Below, piece by piece: positions 25,266 to 33,991 of a DNA stretch of 45,065 nt. Every line of letters starts with the position of its first letter. Within the stretch, counting starts at the first letter, position 1. The notes below the pieces were generated by a model that searched no databases, was not told the DNA's origin, and saw only the letters and a program-made list of their open reading frames with translations. The stretch spans positions 1 through 45,065 of the forward strand of contig JAPKDG010000015.1 of the NCBI GenBank assembly GCA_028822645.1, written 5' to 3'. This stretch comes from Longimicrobiales bacterium. GTDB taxonomy: Bacteria > Gemmatimonadota > Gemmatimonadetes > Longimicrobiales > Gaopeijiaceae. The position numbers and the translations under genes were made by a program.

Positions 25266-25302
25266 TGGTGTGATTCTGCTCTTAAGGGTTACTATGAAAG
25301 AA

Positions 25303-25348
25303 GCTCAAGTTAGGATTAGTGCAGGAGGGACACAATCCTAACTTGAGC
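25303..25348. promoter_or_regulatory. Perfect 15-bp inverted repeat with GGAGG in the loop
   Basis: GCTCAAGTTAGGATT at 25303-25317 and its exact reverse complement at 25334-25348 flank a 16-base loop that contains GCAGGAGGGA. No T-run follows on the plus strand. It lies in the leader of the Cys/Met-metabolism PLP gene, in the divergent region with the small membrane protein gene. It does not match the SAM riboswitch consensus that I know. It may be a large operator dyad or an RNA hairpin presenting an anti-SD-like loop. Confidence 0.75.
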
Positions 25349-25420
25349 AATCAGTCGGGGTTTGACATGGGACGGTTTATTGAAGCGATTATCTGTTTAT
25401 GGCGATTGAGATTCGAGGGT

Positions 25421-26614
25421 ATGATGAAAAATAAGAGAGAAGCCAAGCCAGACCTGAGCACCTTGGCGGTTTGGGGCGGGGAAGAAGGTATAGACAAATT
25501 GGGTGCAACTCAAATGCCAGTAGTCAAGAGTGTTTCTTTTGGCTATCCCGATGTTCAATCGTGGCTGGATGTGGCAGTTGGAAATAGCCCGGGTCATATT
25601 TATGGAAGAAATACAAACCCAACAGTGAAAGTTTTCGAAGAGAAAATCAGATTACTAGAAGGTGCCGAATCAGCCGTTTCGTTTTCCACCGGCATGGCTG
25701 CGATCACTGGAGTTTTGTTCGCACTTCTGAGACCAGGGAGTCGGGTTGTCTCGATCAAGGATTCCTATGGGGGAACAAACGTATTGTTCACTGATTATCT
25801 TCCGAGATATGGCGTGGAAGTTGAACTGTGTGATACTAATGATCACCATGCTATCGAAGTACAAATTCGAAAAGGCTGTGACATTCTATACTTGGAAACA
25901 CCAACTAATCCCACACTGAAAGTCCTAGATATTCGGAGATTGTGTAAGGTTGCTAGAGAAGCTGGAGCTTTGGTGGCTGTCGATAACACCTTTGCCACCC
26001 CAATAAACCAGAGACCTATCGAGTTAGGAGCAGATCTGGTCATACATAGTGCTACGAAATGCCTTGGAGGACATGCCGATGCACTGGGAGGGGTAGTCAC
26101 AGGATCGAAGACGGTCGTTGAAGAAATATTTCGCTTTAAAGAAATAACTGGGTCCTCTCTCCATCCAGAATCTGCCTATCTTTTGATCCGAGGCATGAAA
26201 ACGTTGAGTCTTAGAATCGCTCATCAAAATAGCAGTGCGATACAAATTGCAAGATTTTTAGAGAATCATTCGAAAGTTGAAGAGGTTTTCTACCCAGGCT
26301 TAAAGAGCCACGAAAACCATTCTGTCGCAGCTAGTCAAATGGAAGGATTCGGAGGAATTTTGAGCTTTAAGCTCCAAGGAGGTTACGAATCGGTAGAGAG
26401 ATTTCTTCCTAAATTGAGGTATGTCAACCTGGCAGCGAACCTGGGATCGGTGGAAACGGTGGCTGGGCCGCCTGCGACTACAAGTCATGTAGAGTGCACC
26501 CCAGCTGAGAGGGAAGCTATGGGCATACCTGAAGGATTGATTCGTTATTCAGTCGGAATCGAAGCAATTGAAGACTTATTGCAAGATTTGAATAATGGAC
26601 TGAGTCAACTTTAG
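25421..26614 (+). CDS. Cys/Met-metabolism PLP enzyme (cystathionine gamma-synthase/lyase-like)
   Basis: A protein of 397 residues from the ATG at 25421. It is a fold-type I trans-sulfuration enzyme: YGRNTNPT binds the neighbouring subunit's cofactor phosphate, SFSTGMAAI is the phosphate loop, DNTFATP holds the pyridine nitrogen, and K213 in SATKCLGGH forms the Schiff base. Members include cystathionine gamma-synthase, O-acetyl/succinylhomoserine sulfhydrylase, and cystathionine or methionine gamma-lyase, which I cannot separate by eye. The frame is open from a GTG at 25319, but that codon lies inside the loop of an inverted repeat and its extra residues do not match the family. The next ATG at 25424 is an equal start. 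Confidence 0.85.
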   Translation: MMKNKREAKPDLSTLAVWGGEEGIDKLGATQMPVVKSVSFGYPDVQSWLDVAVGNSPGHIYGRNTNPTVKVFEEKIRLLEGAESAVSFSTGMAAITGVLFALLRPGSRVVSIKDSYGGTNVLFTDYLPRYGVEVELCDTNDHHAIEVQIRKGCDILYLETPTNPTLKVLDIRRLCKVAREAGALVAVDNTFATPINQRPIELGADLVIHSATKCLGGHADALGGVVTGSKTVVEEIFRFKEITGSSLHPESAYLLIRGMKTLSLRIAHQNSSAIQIARFLENHSKVEEVFYPGLKSHENHSVAASQMEGFGGILSFKLQGGYESVERFLPKLRYVNLAANLGSVETVAGPPATTSHVECTPAEREAMGIPEGLIRYSVGIEAIEDLLQDLNNGLSQL

Positions 26615-26679
26615 CTCTTCTGGTTTTGACCTGGGAAGGTGTCAGCAGTTAGTCTTCGTATAAATAAGCAGTGTTCGCA

Positions 26680-26701
26680 AATCAACATTTAATGGTTGAT
26701 T
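26680..26701. promoter_or_regulatory. Small inverted repeat upstream of a serine hydrolase gene
   Basis: AATCAAC and GTTGATT, with an eight-base spacer that is itself partly self-complementary, lie 30 bases before the ATG at 26732. It may be an operator or leader hairpin; the evidence is only its symmetry. Confidence 0.25.
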
Positions 26702-26731
26702 AAAGCGCTGCGATTCAGTCGGGAGTAACAA

Positions 26732-28231
26732 ATGACAATATTAAAGAGAATAAGTCTTGCTGTATTTCTGATGTCAACAGGTTGTTCGCCTTCAACTCAC
26801 GAAACTGTTGAGGACTCACTATTTGCTCTCAATGCAAGGGCTGCATCTTTGGAGCTAGATACTGAGTATTTCCCTCCTCCAGGGGATGAATTGCATCATG
26901 AAACGGCCGGTTTTGCGAAAATTTTATGTTCCGCAGTTTTTATAACTGGCTTAGATGCCCAAGATGCGGCCACAAATGTTGGCGGATTTATATCGCATTT
27001 TGAAGAGAGGGCGTATGTAGTAGACACTATTGTCGATTACGATCAACAATTGGTATCACTCACCCTCCCTGATGGTGTAACTAGGACGGCAAAACGATAC
27101 AAAAATCAGGGATGTGTGTCGCATGCGATAGGAGAAGACTCTGTGTACTTTGTTCCTACAGATGTCACTCGCAATTTGCCCTCTGCTGAAGTGACACCTT
27201 GGCCGATGGGAGATATTCTTTCTCCCGAACCTTGGCCGGCCGATGTCAATATGGATCTAATCGGCCAAGCCCTAGACATGGGATTCGGCCCAGAAGAAGC
27301 TCAGACTCTTGGATTAGTGATTACCTATAAAGGTCGGATCTTGGCAGAAAAATATGGATCTGAAGTCAATCTGCACACTCCTCTTGAGAGTTGGTCAATG
27401 ACAAAAAGCTTGACTGGAACCTTGATGGGTGTATTGATCGAGAAAGGCGTATATGACCTGGAACAATCGGCTCCTATCCCCGAGTGGCAAGCTGAAGGAG
27501 ACCCTCGACAAAACATCAAAATCAAAGATATTATGAGGATGTCTAGTGGGATCAGGATTAGGAATGCTGGTGATCCCGACTATGACCCAGAGTTAGGCTA
27601 TCCAGACCATCTGTACCTCTACACAGCCACAGATAATTCATATGAGTGGGCAGCGACTCGTCCACAGCAATGGCCTCCTAATACGGTGGGTCGCTATAGG
27701 AACACAGACCCAGTATTGACTAGCTATCTCATTAGACTAGGAGTGGAAGGTCGTGGCGAGAATTACCATGAATTCCCACAAAGAGAGCTTTTTGATAAAA
27801 TAGGAATTCACGATGGAATCATCGAGACGGATCCTCAGGGCAATTTTCTTGGACAAGGGTTGGCATTTATGTCAGCTCGTGATTGGGCGCGATTGGCCAA
27901 TTTATATCTACAGGATGGAGTGTGGAACGGAGAAAGGATACTCCCAGAGGGTTACGTTGAATACGCTTCAACACTTGCTCCAGCGTGGATCGCCGATGAC
28001 AGGCTTCAGTATGGAGGAGCTTTCTTTTGGGTTAATGGGAATGGAAGCTGGCCTGTTCCGGAAAGTGCGTATTCAATGAGGGGCGCTGGAGGCCAGAGTG
28101 CTACTATTATACCTACTCACGATTTGGTGGTTGTTAGGATCGGAAAATACACTGGAAGTAGGGCGGGCGGGATAGCTCTGGATGCTGCTTATGAATTACT
28201 GTTAGAAGCCGTTCCAGAGGCTAAAGAATAA
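26732..28231 (+). CDS. SxxK serine hydrolase lipoprotein (beta-lactamase family)
   Basis: A 499-residue protein with a lipoprotein signal (LAVFLMSTG-C). An N-terminal region of about 150 residues is unlike the rest and may be a separate domain. The hydrolase domain follows with S222-M-T-K225 in WSMTKSLTG, YRNTD as the Tyr motif, and GAGGQSA as the third motif, the latter typical of the 6-aminohexanoate-dimer hydrolase (NylB)-like branch of this fold. GGGAG lies nine bases upstream of the ATG. It is transcribed alone and ends at a strong hairpin. The natural substrate may be a peptide or an amide; not known. Confidence 0.86.
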   Translation: MTILKRISLAVFLMSTGCSPSTHETVEDSLFALNARAASLELDTEYFPPPGDELHHETAGFAKILCSAVFITGLDAQDAATNVGGFISHFEERAYVVDTIVDYDQQLVSLTLPDGVTRTAKRYKNQGCVSHAIGEDSVYFVPTDVTRNLPSAEVTPWPMGDILSPEPWPADVNMDLIGQALDMGFGPEEAQTLGLVITYKGRILAEKYGSEVNLHTPLESWSMTKSLTGTLMGVLIEKGVYDLEQSAPIPEWQAEGDPRQNIKIKDIMRMSSGIRIRNAGDPDYDPELGYPDHLYLYTATDNSYEWAATRPQQWPPNTVGRYRNTDPVLTSYLIRLGVEGRGENYHEFPQRELFDKIGIHDGIIETDPQGNFLGQGLAFMSARDWARLANLYLQDGVWNGERILPEGYVEYASTLAPAWIADDRLQYGGAFFWVNGNGSWPVPESAYSMRGAGGQSATIIPTHDLVVVRIGKYTGSRAGGIALDAAYELLLEAVPEAKE

Positions 28232-28235
28232 ATAC

Positions 28236-28284
28236 GAATAAAGGAGTGGATGGACTCTCCGAGCCTCCACCCACTCCTTTATTC
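28236..28284. terminator. Bidirectional terminator between convergent genes
   Basis: A perfect 14-bp stem, GAATAAAGGAGTGG at 28236-28249 and its complement at 28271-28284, encloses a partly paired 21-base loop. It fills the gap between the stops of the serine hydrolase (plus) and LVIVd protein (minus). The AT-rich outer part of the stem gives U-rich RNA at either exit, so it can serve both directions. Confidence 0.75.
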
Positions 28285-28293
28285 AGTATGCAA

Positions 28294-30144
28294 TTACTGA
28301 ACCAATAGACTGCTAGCTAGGTTTCGCATGGAATTGGCGAGTGAACGCATGCGGATCCGATCAGAATCCGAATTACTAGGCAGCGAGTTCCTGGAATCAC
28401 TCTCCAGCTCAACGGCTGCTTCCCTCAAGTCAGTGGCTGTTCTCTCTCGTTCGTTGTCATTGGTCGCACTGGCAATTCTGTTTAAGGCAGTCGACACGGT
28501 AACAGCTCGATCAGCTCTAATGGCGTCACTCCGCATCAGCTGGTCCAGGTAAGCCCTAGCAACAACAACATCAGTTGGCCATTCAATTCTGGGCTGCAAC
28601 TGGGCGTTGAATTCATTCATACGTATCAACCCAGCCGCGTCAATTTCGTTTTGGGTAAGGTGTTCGCTAGGAGTCAATTTGAATACATCGAAACCTCTTG
28701 CGATCTCAGCGCCATAGATATGACCATTATACCAATAAGTAGACCAGTATCCACCACTGACCATTTCCTCTGAATAAACAGGGCCTCTGTCGAAGTAAGC
28801 AATCTCAAGTGCATTGGTAGGATCTGTGAAATCAAACACTGACAAGCCTCCTTGATACCAAGCTTGAACCTTAATATCTCTTCCGGGCACTGGTATAATA
28901 GATCCGTTATGGGCGACGCAATTCTCAAGTTCGGTCTGTGGTGCACTTAGCTTGTAATAGCCGGCAAAAAGTAGTTTTCTACCCACAACGTTAAAGATGG
29001 CGTCTGCCCCCCATTCCATTGGATCAGTATCACGGCAACGAGGAGCACCACCACCACCCCATTCATCTGTAAAAATGACCTTGCTTCCATCATTGCTAAA
29101 AGTGGCTGAGTGCCAGTAAGCAAACCCAGGGTCGGTTACTTGGTCGATCCTTACAGGGTTCACTACATCTGTAATGTCGAGCAAGATGCCATTGCCTGAA
29201 CAGGCTCCTGCTGCAAGCCCGATCTCTGGATAAACTGTGATGTCGTGACATTGATTCGTTTCCCTAGAACTCTGAGTTCCCGGTCCGAAATCTCCTCCTT
29301 TGTGAAGGCCTGAAATTTCTCCCGTTTCAGTGTCAGTAAAAAGCCTGGGAGCGTTTACGACTTTGGCTTGTTCCGGATTAGACAGGGGAACTTGAATTAC
29401 TTCAATCCTAAAGTAAGAAGTATTTGGATCTTCATCCGGGGACAGTCCGGAACAGCCAGCCAGCTCTTCTGATGGACGTACTGAACTAGTTCCTGAAACA
29501 TAAACGTACACGTTTTGATTGTCTTGTGGGTCATTTACCACAGTGTGAGTGTGCGAGCCTCTACAGGTCTGAACTGCAGCAATTTGTTTGGGATTTCTTA
29601 TGTCGCTGATATCAAAAATCCTGACCCCTCTAAATCTCTCACTACTTATGGAGTCCGCTACTCCCTGGGTGCCACAGTCCAATCTGGCTCTTCTTTCTTG
29701 GACTGACATGAACAAAAGGTCTCCATATACGGAGACATCACCCTGGCCACCGGGACAAACCAGTGAGATCTCTAATGTGGGGTTGCTGGGGTCTTCCACA
29801 TTGTAGACTTGGAATCCCTGGTAGTTCCCGACGATGGAGAAATTGTCCTTGAAAGTCAGGTCAGAGTTCGTGTAACCCCCGGCGTAAGGAGTTTCAGTTT
29901 CTAAGTCGGGTGAGAAACCAGGGCCCTTAGCGGTTGTGGAAATTAGTTCCAGGTTGGAAATCGCCTCTCCCGCATTATGTAATCCTGGGGAAAGACCAAC
30001 TCTAGAATCCAAAGTTCTTCGAGGATCATTTTGTTGGCCGTGTAAGAATGAGGGAGAAGTGACAGTCGTTGCTATTGTGAGTGTAAAGAAACAGACCCAC
30101 AGAGCAGATCCGATCGATTGACTAATATTTCTAGATAGACTCAT
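28294..30144 (-). CDS. Exported LVIVd-repeat protein
   Basis: A protein of 616 residues from the ATG at 30144, which has AAGAGG six bases upstream; an earlier ATG at 30159 contains that box and is less likely. A signal peptide (LWVCFFTLTIATTVTSPSFLHGQ) is followed by propeller-like repeats with the LVIVd pattern, for instance FQVYNVEDPSNPTLE, VRIFDISDIRNPKQIA, ILLDITDVVNPVRID and LSVFDFTDPTNALEIA. HSATFSNDGSKVIFTDEWGGG is also typical. The last 120 residues are helical and charged. The function of the family is not established. It is followed upstream by a DUF305 lipoprotein on the same strand, a pairing I have seen as recurrent in related genomes. Confidence 0.87.
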   Translation of the reverse strand: MSLSRNISQSIGSALWVCFFTLTIATTVTSPSFLHGQQNDPRRTLDSRVGLSPGLHNAGEAISNLELISTTAKGPGFSPDLETETPYAGGYTNSDLTFKDNFSIVGNYQGFQVYNVEDPSNPTLEISLVCPGGQGDVSVYGDLLFMSVQERRARLDCGTQGVADSISSERFRGVRIFDISDIRNPKQIAAVQTCRGSHTHTVVNDPQDNQNVYVYVSGTSSVRPSEELAGCSGLSPDEDPNTSYFRIEVIQVPLSNPEQAKVVNAPRLFTDTETGEISGLHKGGDFGPGTQSSRETNQCHDITVYPEIGLAAGACSGNGILLDITDVVNPVRIDQVTDPGFAYWHSATFSNDGSKVIFTDEWGGGGAPRCRDTDPMEWGADAIFNVVGRKLLFAGYYKLSAPQTELENCVAHNGSIIPVPGRDIKVQAWYQGGLSVFDFTDPTNALEIAYFDRGPVYSEEMVSGGYWSTYWYNGHIYGAEIARGFDVFKLTPSEHLTQNEIDAAGLIRMNEFNAQLQPRIEWPTDVVVARAYLDQLMRSDAIRADRAVTVSTALNRIASATNDNERERTATDLREAAVELESDSRNSLPSNSDSDRIRMRSLANSMRNLASSLLVQ

Positions 30145-30242
30145 ATGGCACCTCTTCATACCTTAAGCTCTTCTGTTTGAAGGATAGCTTCCTTCGCTTA
30201 GCAAGAGCATTGATTAAATAATACTGGCTGCTTCTTGATCGT

Positions 30243-30926
30243 TTATCTTCGGGCGTTCAACATCGTTGCCATTCGCTCTATCTCTATATACTGATCGGAA
30301 TCTACGTGATAGGCAAATTGGAAAATTTCCGGTTCCACACCTGCCCCGGAAGTGTTGAACAGGGTGGCCACCATAGTGAGCGCGCCTTGATGGTGTTTGA
30401 TCATGCCTTCCAGGAATAAACGATCAAACGATTTGTCCGCGGAATTTTGCAGGAGCCGCATTTCTTCCTCGCTTAACATACCTGGCATAATACTGGTTCG
30501 GTGATGCATCTCTGTTTGTGGAGCATCTTCGCCACGATCTGAAAGCCATCGCTGCATGAACACTATTTCATCTTCCTGAGAGATAGTTATTCTTCTGCCT
30601 AAGTCGTAGAGTTCGGTGCTTTTTGTCCTTGTTTGAATAAGGTCAGCCATTTCTAAAGCTTGGGTATGGTGATGAATCATACCCTGCATGAAATCTACGT
30701 CTGCTTGGTTGTGAGACGGCTGAACGATAGAAGCTAACTCCCCTAAGGTGAGTGGCATGGATGCTTGACCAGGTGCTCCTGCTTGCAGGATTCTTGGCGC
30801 ATCATGGATGGTGTTGCCGGTACTACTGCAGCCCAGAACCAAGAAAGGTATTAAAAGTATAGCTGTGTTGAATTTCTTGGTCAGATCGTAATTTGTCAGC
30901 CTATTTTTTCTTAGAGGAATCAACAT
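30243..30926 (-). CDS. DUF305 (ferritin-like four-helix) lipoprotein
   Basis: A 227-residue exported lipoprotein; the lipobox is LVLG-C33. Two DUF305 half-repeats are seen: DFMQGMIHHHTQALEMADL with H85-H87, and FLEGMIKHHQGALTMV with H178-H179. Histidine- and methionine-rich helices of this kind are thought to bind metal, perhaps copper, but no function is proven here. It lies about 98 bases ahead of the LVIVd-repeat gene on the same strand and probably shares its transcript. It diverges from the AI-2E-family permease. Confidence 0.88.
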   Translation of the reverse strand: MLIPLRKNRLTNYDLTKKFNTAILLIPFLVLGCSSTGNTIHDAPRILQAGAPGQASMPLTLGELASIVQPSHNQADVDFMQGMIHHHTQALEMADLIQTRTKSTELYDLGRRITISQEDEIVFMQRWLSDRGEDAPQTEMHHRTSIMPGMLSEEEMRLLQNSADKSFDRLFLEGMIKHHQGALTMVATLFNTSGAGVEPEIFQFAYHVDSDQYIEIERMATMLNARR

Positions 30927-31220
30927 TGTCCAAGCCTAGTATCTTAATGATTTATTTGTGCCAAATGGGAAGCAGGTTCAGTCGTATGAATGCAATCTCC
31001 TAAATCACAACCGACTTATCAAGTTTCTTCAAAACAACCGTTCTGACACTTTGGTTGATATGATCGGAATTGATCTCATGATTGTGATTGTCGATTACCT
31101 GAGTGACTTTATTGTCTACAACCCGCTGGTATGTCCGGCTGTTTTACAATATCATGAAAGCTGTAGCTTATTATTCACTTAAGTCTCATGACAATTCAAT
31201 GAGAGTTTGGGGTCGAGTCT
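30927..31220. other. Divergent intergenic region without a recognised gene
   Basis: This 294-base gap separates the DUF305 and AI-2E-family genes, which point away from each other. It should hold both promoters. A 74-codon frame at 30958-31182 is open but has a GTG start, no ribosome-binding site and no family signal, so I do not call it. I see no tRNA or clear hairpin. Confidence 0.5.
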
Positions 31221-32312
31221 ATGATTTTTCAGGGAGCCAAAGGTTCGGGCGCTAGGTTTCTTCTGAATGGTGCCTGCTTAGTCATTGTGGTGGCAGGATT
31301 GCGAGAAGCTTCTGGCCTTTTTTTACCATTTGTTATCGCTCTTTTTCTGTCTGTGCTAAGTATGCCAATGTTGTCAAAAATTAGGAACAAGACTGGCATT
31401 CCTGATTTTTTGGCAGTACTGCTTACCTTGGGATTAATAGGTATAGTTTTTAGTGGTCTAATACTTCTAGGTATCAGAGCCGTATCAGACCTTCAAATAC
31501 ATTTGCCTGGTTATAGGGCCAGCATCAGTAATTTGTATAGTATTTGGATTGATGGATTGAGTGTGCGATTCGGATTGCCCATACAAGAATATATAACCGT
31601 AGAGGTGTTTGATCCTGGAGTTGCTGTGGATTTTTTTGGTAAAACAGCAGCCAGCGTAGTAGGATTTCTAACCAATACTTTTTTGGTACTCTTGATTATG
31701 GGATTCATCCTATCAGAAGCCACAATTTTCCCTCCCAAATTTGAAGCTATTTCAAGATTTCGATCGGGAATCAAGGGCGATGAAGTGATCGGCGCTGCGG
31801 GACAACGAAGTCGACTCTCTAAAATATCTAAAGAAGTGCAAGAATATTTAGCAATTAAAACACTTATTAGCCTGGCCACTGGATTGTTAATAGGCCTGGC
31901 AGCTTGGTATCAGGAATTGGATTTTCCTGTTCTCTTGGGATTGATTGGTTTTGTGATGAACTATATTCCTACAGTCGGCTCCATCTTGGCTGCAATCCCA
32001 GCGATACTCTTGAGTTTGGTCCAATTTGGGACTCTTGGCAGTTTTGGGGGAGTAGTCTTTTCTTATTTCGCTATAAACATGATATTCGGAAATGTGGTAG
32101 AGCCATATTTATTGGGCAAACGGTTAGGGCTTTCCACTCTAGTAGTTGTGTTGTCGTTGCTCTTGTGGGCTTGGATTTGGGGACCAGTTGGTGCACTTCT
32201 GGCTGTCCCTCTAACAATGGTGGTTAAAATTATGTTGGAGAATACTGAAGATTTGCGTTGGATTGCAATATTGCTTGACAAATCTCCCACTACAGAACAC
32301 CAAAAATCTTAG
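31221..32312 (+). CDS. AI-2E family transporter (TqsA/PerM-like permease)
   Basis: A 363-residue polytopic membrane protein with seven or eight hydrophobic segments. The layout is typical of the AI-2E/UPF0118 family: two N-terminal helices, a soluble stretch (about 90-150), and the C-terminal block from LGLIGFVMNYIPTVGSILAAIPAILLS through VEPYLLGKRLGLSTLVVVLSLL. Members export autoinducer-2 or act as sodium/proton antiporters, so the substrate is open. A weak GAG-rich leader precedes the ATG. The next gene follows 42 bases later in the same direction. Confidence 0.87.
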   Translation: MIFQGAKGSGARFLLNGACLVIVVAGLREASGLFLPFVIALFLSVLSMPMLSKIRNKTGIPDFLAVLLTLGLIGIVFSGLILLGIRAVSDLQIHLPGYRASISNLYSIWIDGLSVRFGLPIQEYITVEVFDPGVAVDFFGKTAASVVGFLTNTFLVLLIMGFILSEATIFPPKFEAISRFRSGIKGDEVIGAAGQRSRLSKISKEVQEYLAIKTLISLATGLLIGLAAWYQELDFPVLLGLIGFVMNYIPTVGSILAAIPAILLSLVQFGTLGSFGGVVFSYFAINMIFGNVVEPYLLGKRLGLSTLVVVLSLLLWAWIWGPVGALLAVPLTMVVKIMLENTEDLRWIAILLDKSPTTEHQKS

Positions 32313-32354
32313 TTCCTGGATTACACCCGTTAATCATTTTAGGAGAAGCAGTTA

Positions 32355-32846
32355 ATGTCCCTGATCCCGTTTTATGACCTTCCCGATGATTCACAGTTAT
32401 GGATTTTCGGTATCGAGAAAGATTTGGGTGAGCCGAAAGAGAAACTCTTCATAAAAGAATTGGATCATTTTCTTGAGACTTGGTCTGCCCACGGTGCATC
32501 GATGATTTGTGGCAGAGAATTGCGATATTCAAGATTTCTATTCGTTGCTGTGGACATGAATTCGGTTCCACCTTCGGGTTGTTCAATCGATGGACTCATC
32601 CATTTCCTGAAAGATCAAGAAGTCATTCTAAATTTAAAAATCGTGGACAATTCTCCAATCTTTTATCGGGGAGATAATCGAATCCAGAGAGTTGCTAGGT
32701 CGGACTTTAAAAAATTGTCATCTAGTGGGTCTGTATCGATGGATTCAACAGTATTCGACAACTCTATAAAAAATCTGTCTGAGTTACGAAATGGTGAATG
32801 GGAGAAGACCGTCCAGCGAAGTTGGCATAAACAGTTTTTCTCTTGA
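32355..32846 (+). CDS. Small conserved protein with SGCSIDGL motif
   Basis: A 163-residue soluble protein with TAGGAGAAG eight bases before the ATG. It has WSAHGASM at about 44-51, RFLFVAVDMN at about 64-73 and PSGCSIDGL at about 77-85. I recall this W-x-AHG plus SGCSID pattern from a conserved family in Bacteroidota-like genomes, often mislabelled as an ABC-transporter ATPase, though it has no Walker motifs. Its function is not known. The invariant-looking Cys suggests a redox or catalytic role. It follows the AI-2E permease and converges on the YheT-like hydrolase. Confidence 0.72.
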   Translation: MSLIPFYDLPDDSQLWIFGIEKDLGEPKEKLFIKELDHFLETWSAHGASMICGRELRYSRFLFVAVDMNSVPPSGCSIDGLIHFLKDQEVILNLKIVDNSPIFYRGDNRIQRVARSDFKKLSSSGSVSMDSTVFDNSIKNLSELRNGEWEKTVQRSWHKQFFS

Positions 32847-32857
32847 TGCAGTTGAGG

Positions 32858-33850
32858 CTATGAGTAATTGAAACAGTGCTTCAGATATTCTGAAGCCTGT
32901 TCTTCTGCCCAGAATCTAAAGTTTCCTGGGTGCCACCCTTCGATGAACCCAACATGACCACCGCGCTCCGCAAGTATTAGTGTTAGGTACGGATTAGATT
33001 CAATTGCTTGCTCAGGGACCTGAGTAGATGGTAAGAATGGATCGTCTTTGGAGTGAATGAGAAGTGTTGGGATTTGGATTGAAGGAATGAATTGGCTTGA
33101 GCTCGATTTATCATAATAGTCCGTAGCATCTTTGAATCCGTGAAGGGGGGCAGTGACTAGCTCATCGAAGGATCTAATGGTCGCATCTTCAGAAAGCTCG
33201 TCGAGTTGGATCGTTGTATTCAAGATGGCTTCTTTGGATCGCACTTTATCTATTAAAGATTTCATAAAGTACATGCTGTATATTTTCGCCATGACATCTT
33301 TTTCAAGGCTATCGGCACCTGCGGATAAATTATACGGGACAGAAATGGCGGCGGCGGCGGCGAGGAACTCGCATCCAGTTTCACCTAGAAATTTTAACAG
33401 AACGTTTCCTCCCAAGGAAAATCCAAGGCCCATGATAGGTCTGTCGGGATATCTGTTTTTCAATAAGGTCAAGATGAATTTAAGGTCTTCAGTCTCCCCA
33501 GAGTGATAACCACGGGCCAGCAAGTTAGGAGTTCCGCTACAACCTCTAAAATTGAGACCGACAGCTCGTAGGCCGTTGTCTCTCAAGGATGAAAAAGATT
33601 GAGTTACATAGCGCCTTCTAGTATGCCCTTCCAAGCCATGCAGTACTAGTACCAACGGTGCGTTTGGCGAAGTTTCTGGCATCCAATCAAGTTGTAGAAA
33701 ATCTCCATCTGGAGTTGAAATGGTTTCGGGTTTGAGCTGTGTACGTAAGATGGGCCGCAGAAATTTTCCGCCAATAGTTTGACAGTGAGGACTTCTGATC
33801 CAAGGAGAACAGACAAAAGGCCGTGCATTCCAAGAGATACGTTTATCCAA
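32858..33850 (-). CDS. YheT-family alpha/beta hydrolase
   Basis: A 330-residue alpha/beta hydrolase. The N-terminal HCQTIGGKFLRP and the LVLVLHGLEGHTRRRYV block are specific to the YheT/ABHD1-3 group. The nucleophile is the Ser of GFSLGGN, the acid is the Asp of HSKDDPFLP, and the base is the His of RGGHVGF. Relatives hydrolyse acyl esters; the bacterial substrate is not settled. It has no signal peptide. It is followed by no gene on the same strand; dcd lies 140 bases upstream. Confidence 0.9.
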   Translation of the reverse strand: MDKRISWNARPFVCSPWIRSPHCQTIGGKFLRPILRTQLKPETISTPDGDFLQLDWMPETSPNAPLVLVLHGLEGHTRRRYVTQSFSSLRDNGLRAVGLNFRGCSGTPNLLARGYHSGETEDLKFILTLLKNRYPDRPIMGLGFSLGGNVLLKFLGETGCEFLAAAAAISVPYNLSAGADSLEKDVMAKIYSMYFMKSLIDKVRSKEAILNTTIQLDELSEDATIRSFDELVTAPLHGFKDATDYYDKSSSSQFIPSIQIPTLLIHSKDDPFLPSTQVPEQAIESNPYLTLILAERGGHVGFIEGWHPGNFRFWAEEQASEYLKHCFNYS

Positions 33851-33939
33851 AATTGTATCCGGTTTCGAAGTAAGATAAATAGGTGCTAAGTAGGGGGGTC
33901 ATGTTTTTATTTCAGTGAAATGACATTGTGATGGCTTTC

Positions 33940-33956
33940 GAAATTCGCTGAATTTC
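33940..33956. other. Small hairpin downstream of dcd
   Basis: GAAATTC and GAATTTC with a three-base loop form a perfect 7-bp stem 36 bases after the dcd stop, read on the minus strand. A second small palindrome lies at 33909-33921. Neither is followed by a U-run, so termination is doubtful. Confidence 0.25.
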
Positions 33957-33991
33957 ATCCTCGGTCATTGATGGATTTCTGGCAAGAACGA

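Noticed and set aside
25303-25348. SAM riboswitch upstream of the Cys/Met gene
   Set aside because: There is a strong hairpin, but I cannot find the conserved core or the multi-helix layout of a known SAM riboswitch.
28328-28552. Serine-rich frame opposite the LVIVd gene
   Set aside because: It is the antisense shadow of the helical C-terminus of the LVIVd protein; low-complexity serine runs are expected from that.
30958-31182. 74-codon frame in the divergent gap
   Set aside because: It has a GTG start, no ribosome-binding site, no recognised motif and mixed composition; a chance frame in a promoter region fits better.
33901-33960. Rho-independent terminator after dcd
   Set aside because: Two small palindromes are present, but no U-run follows on the minus strand.
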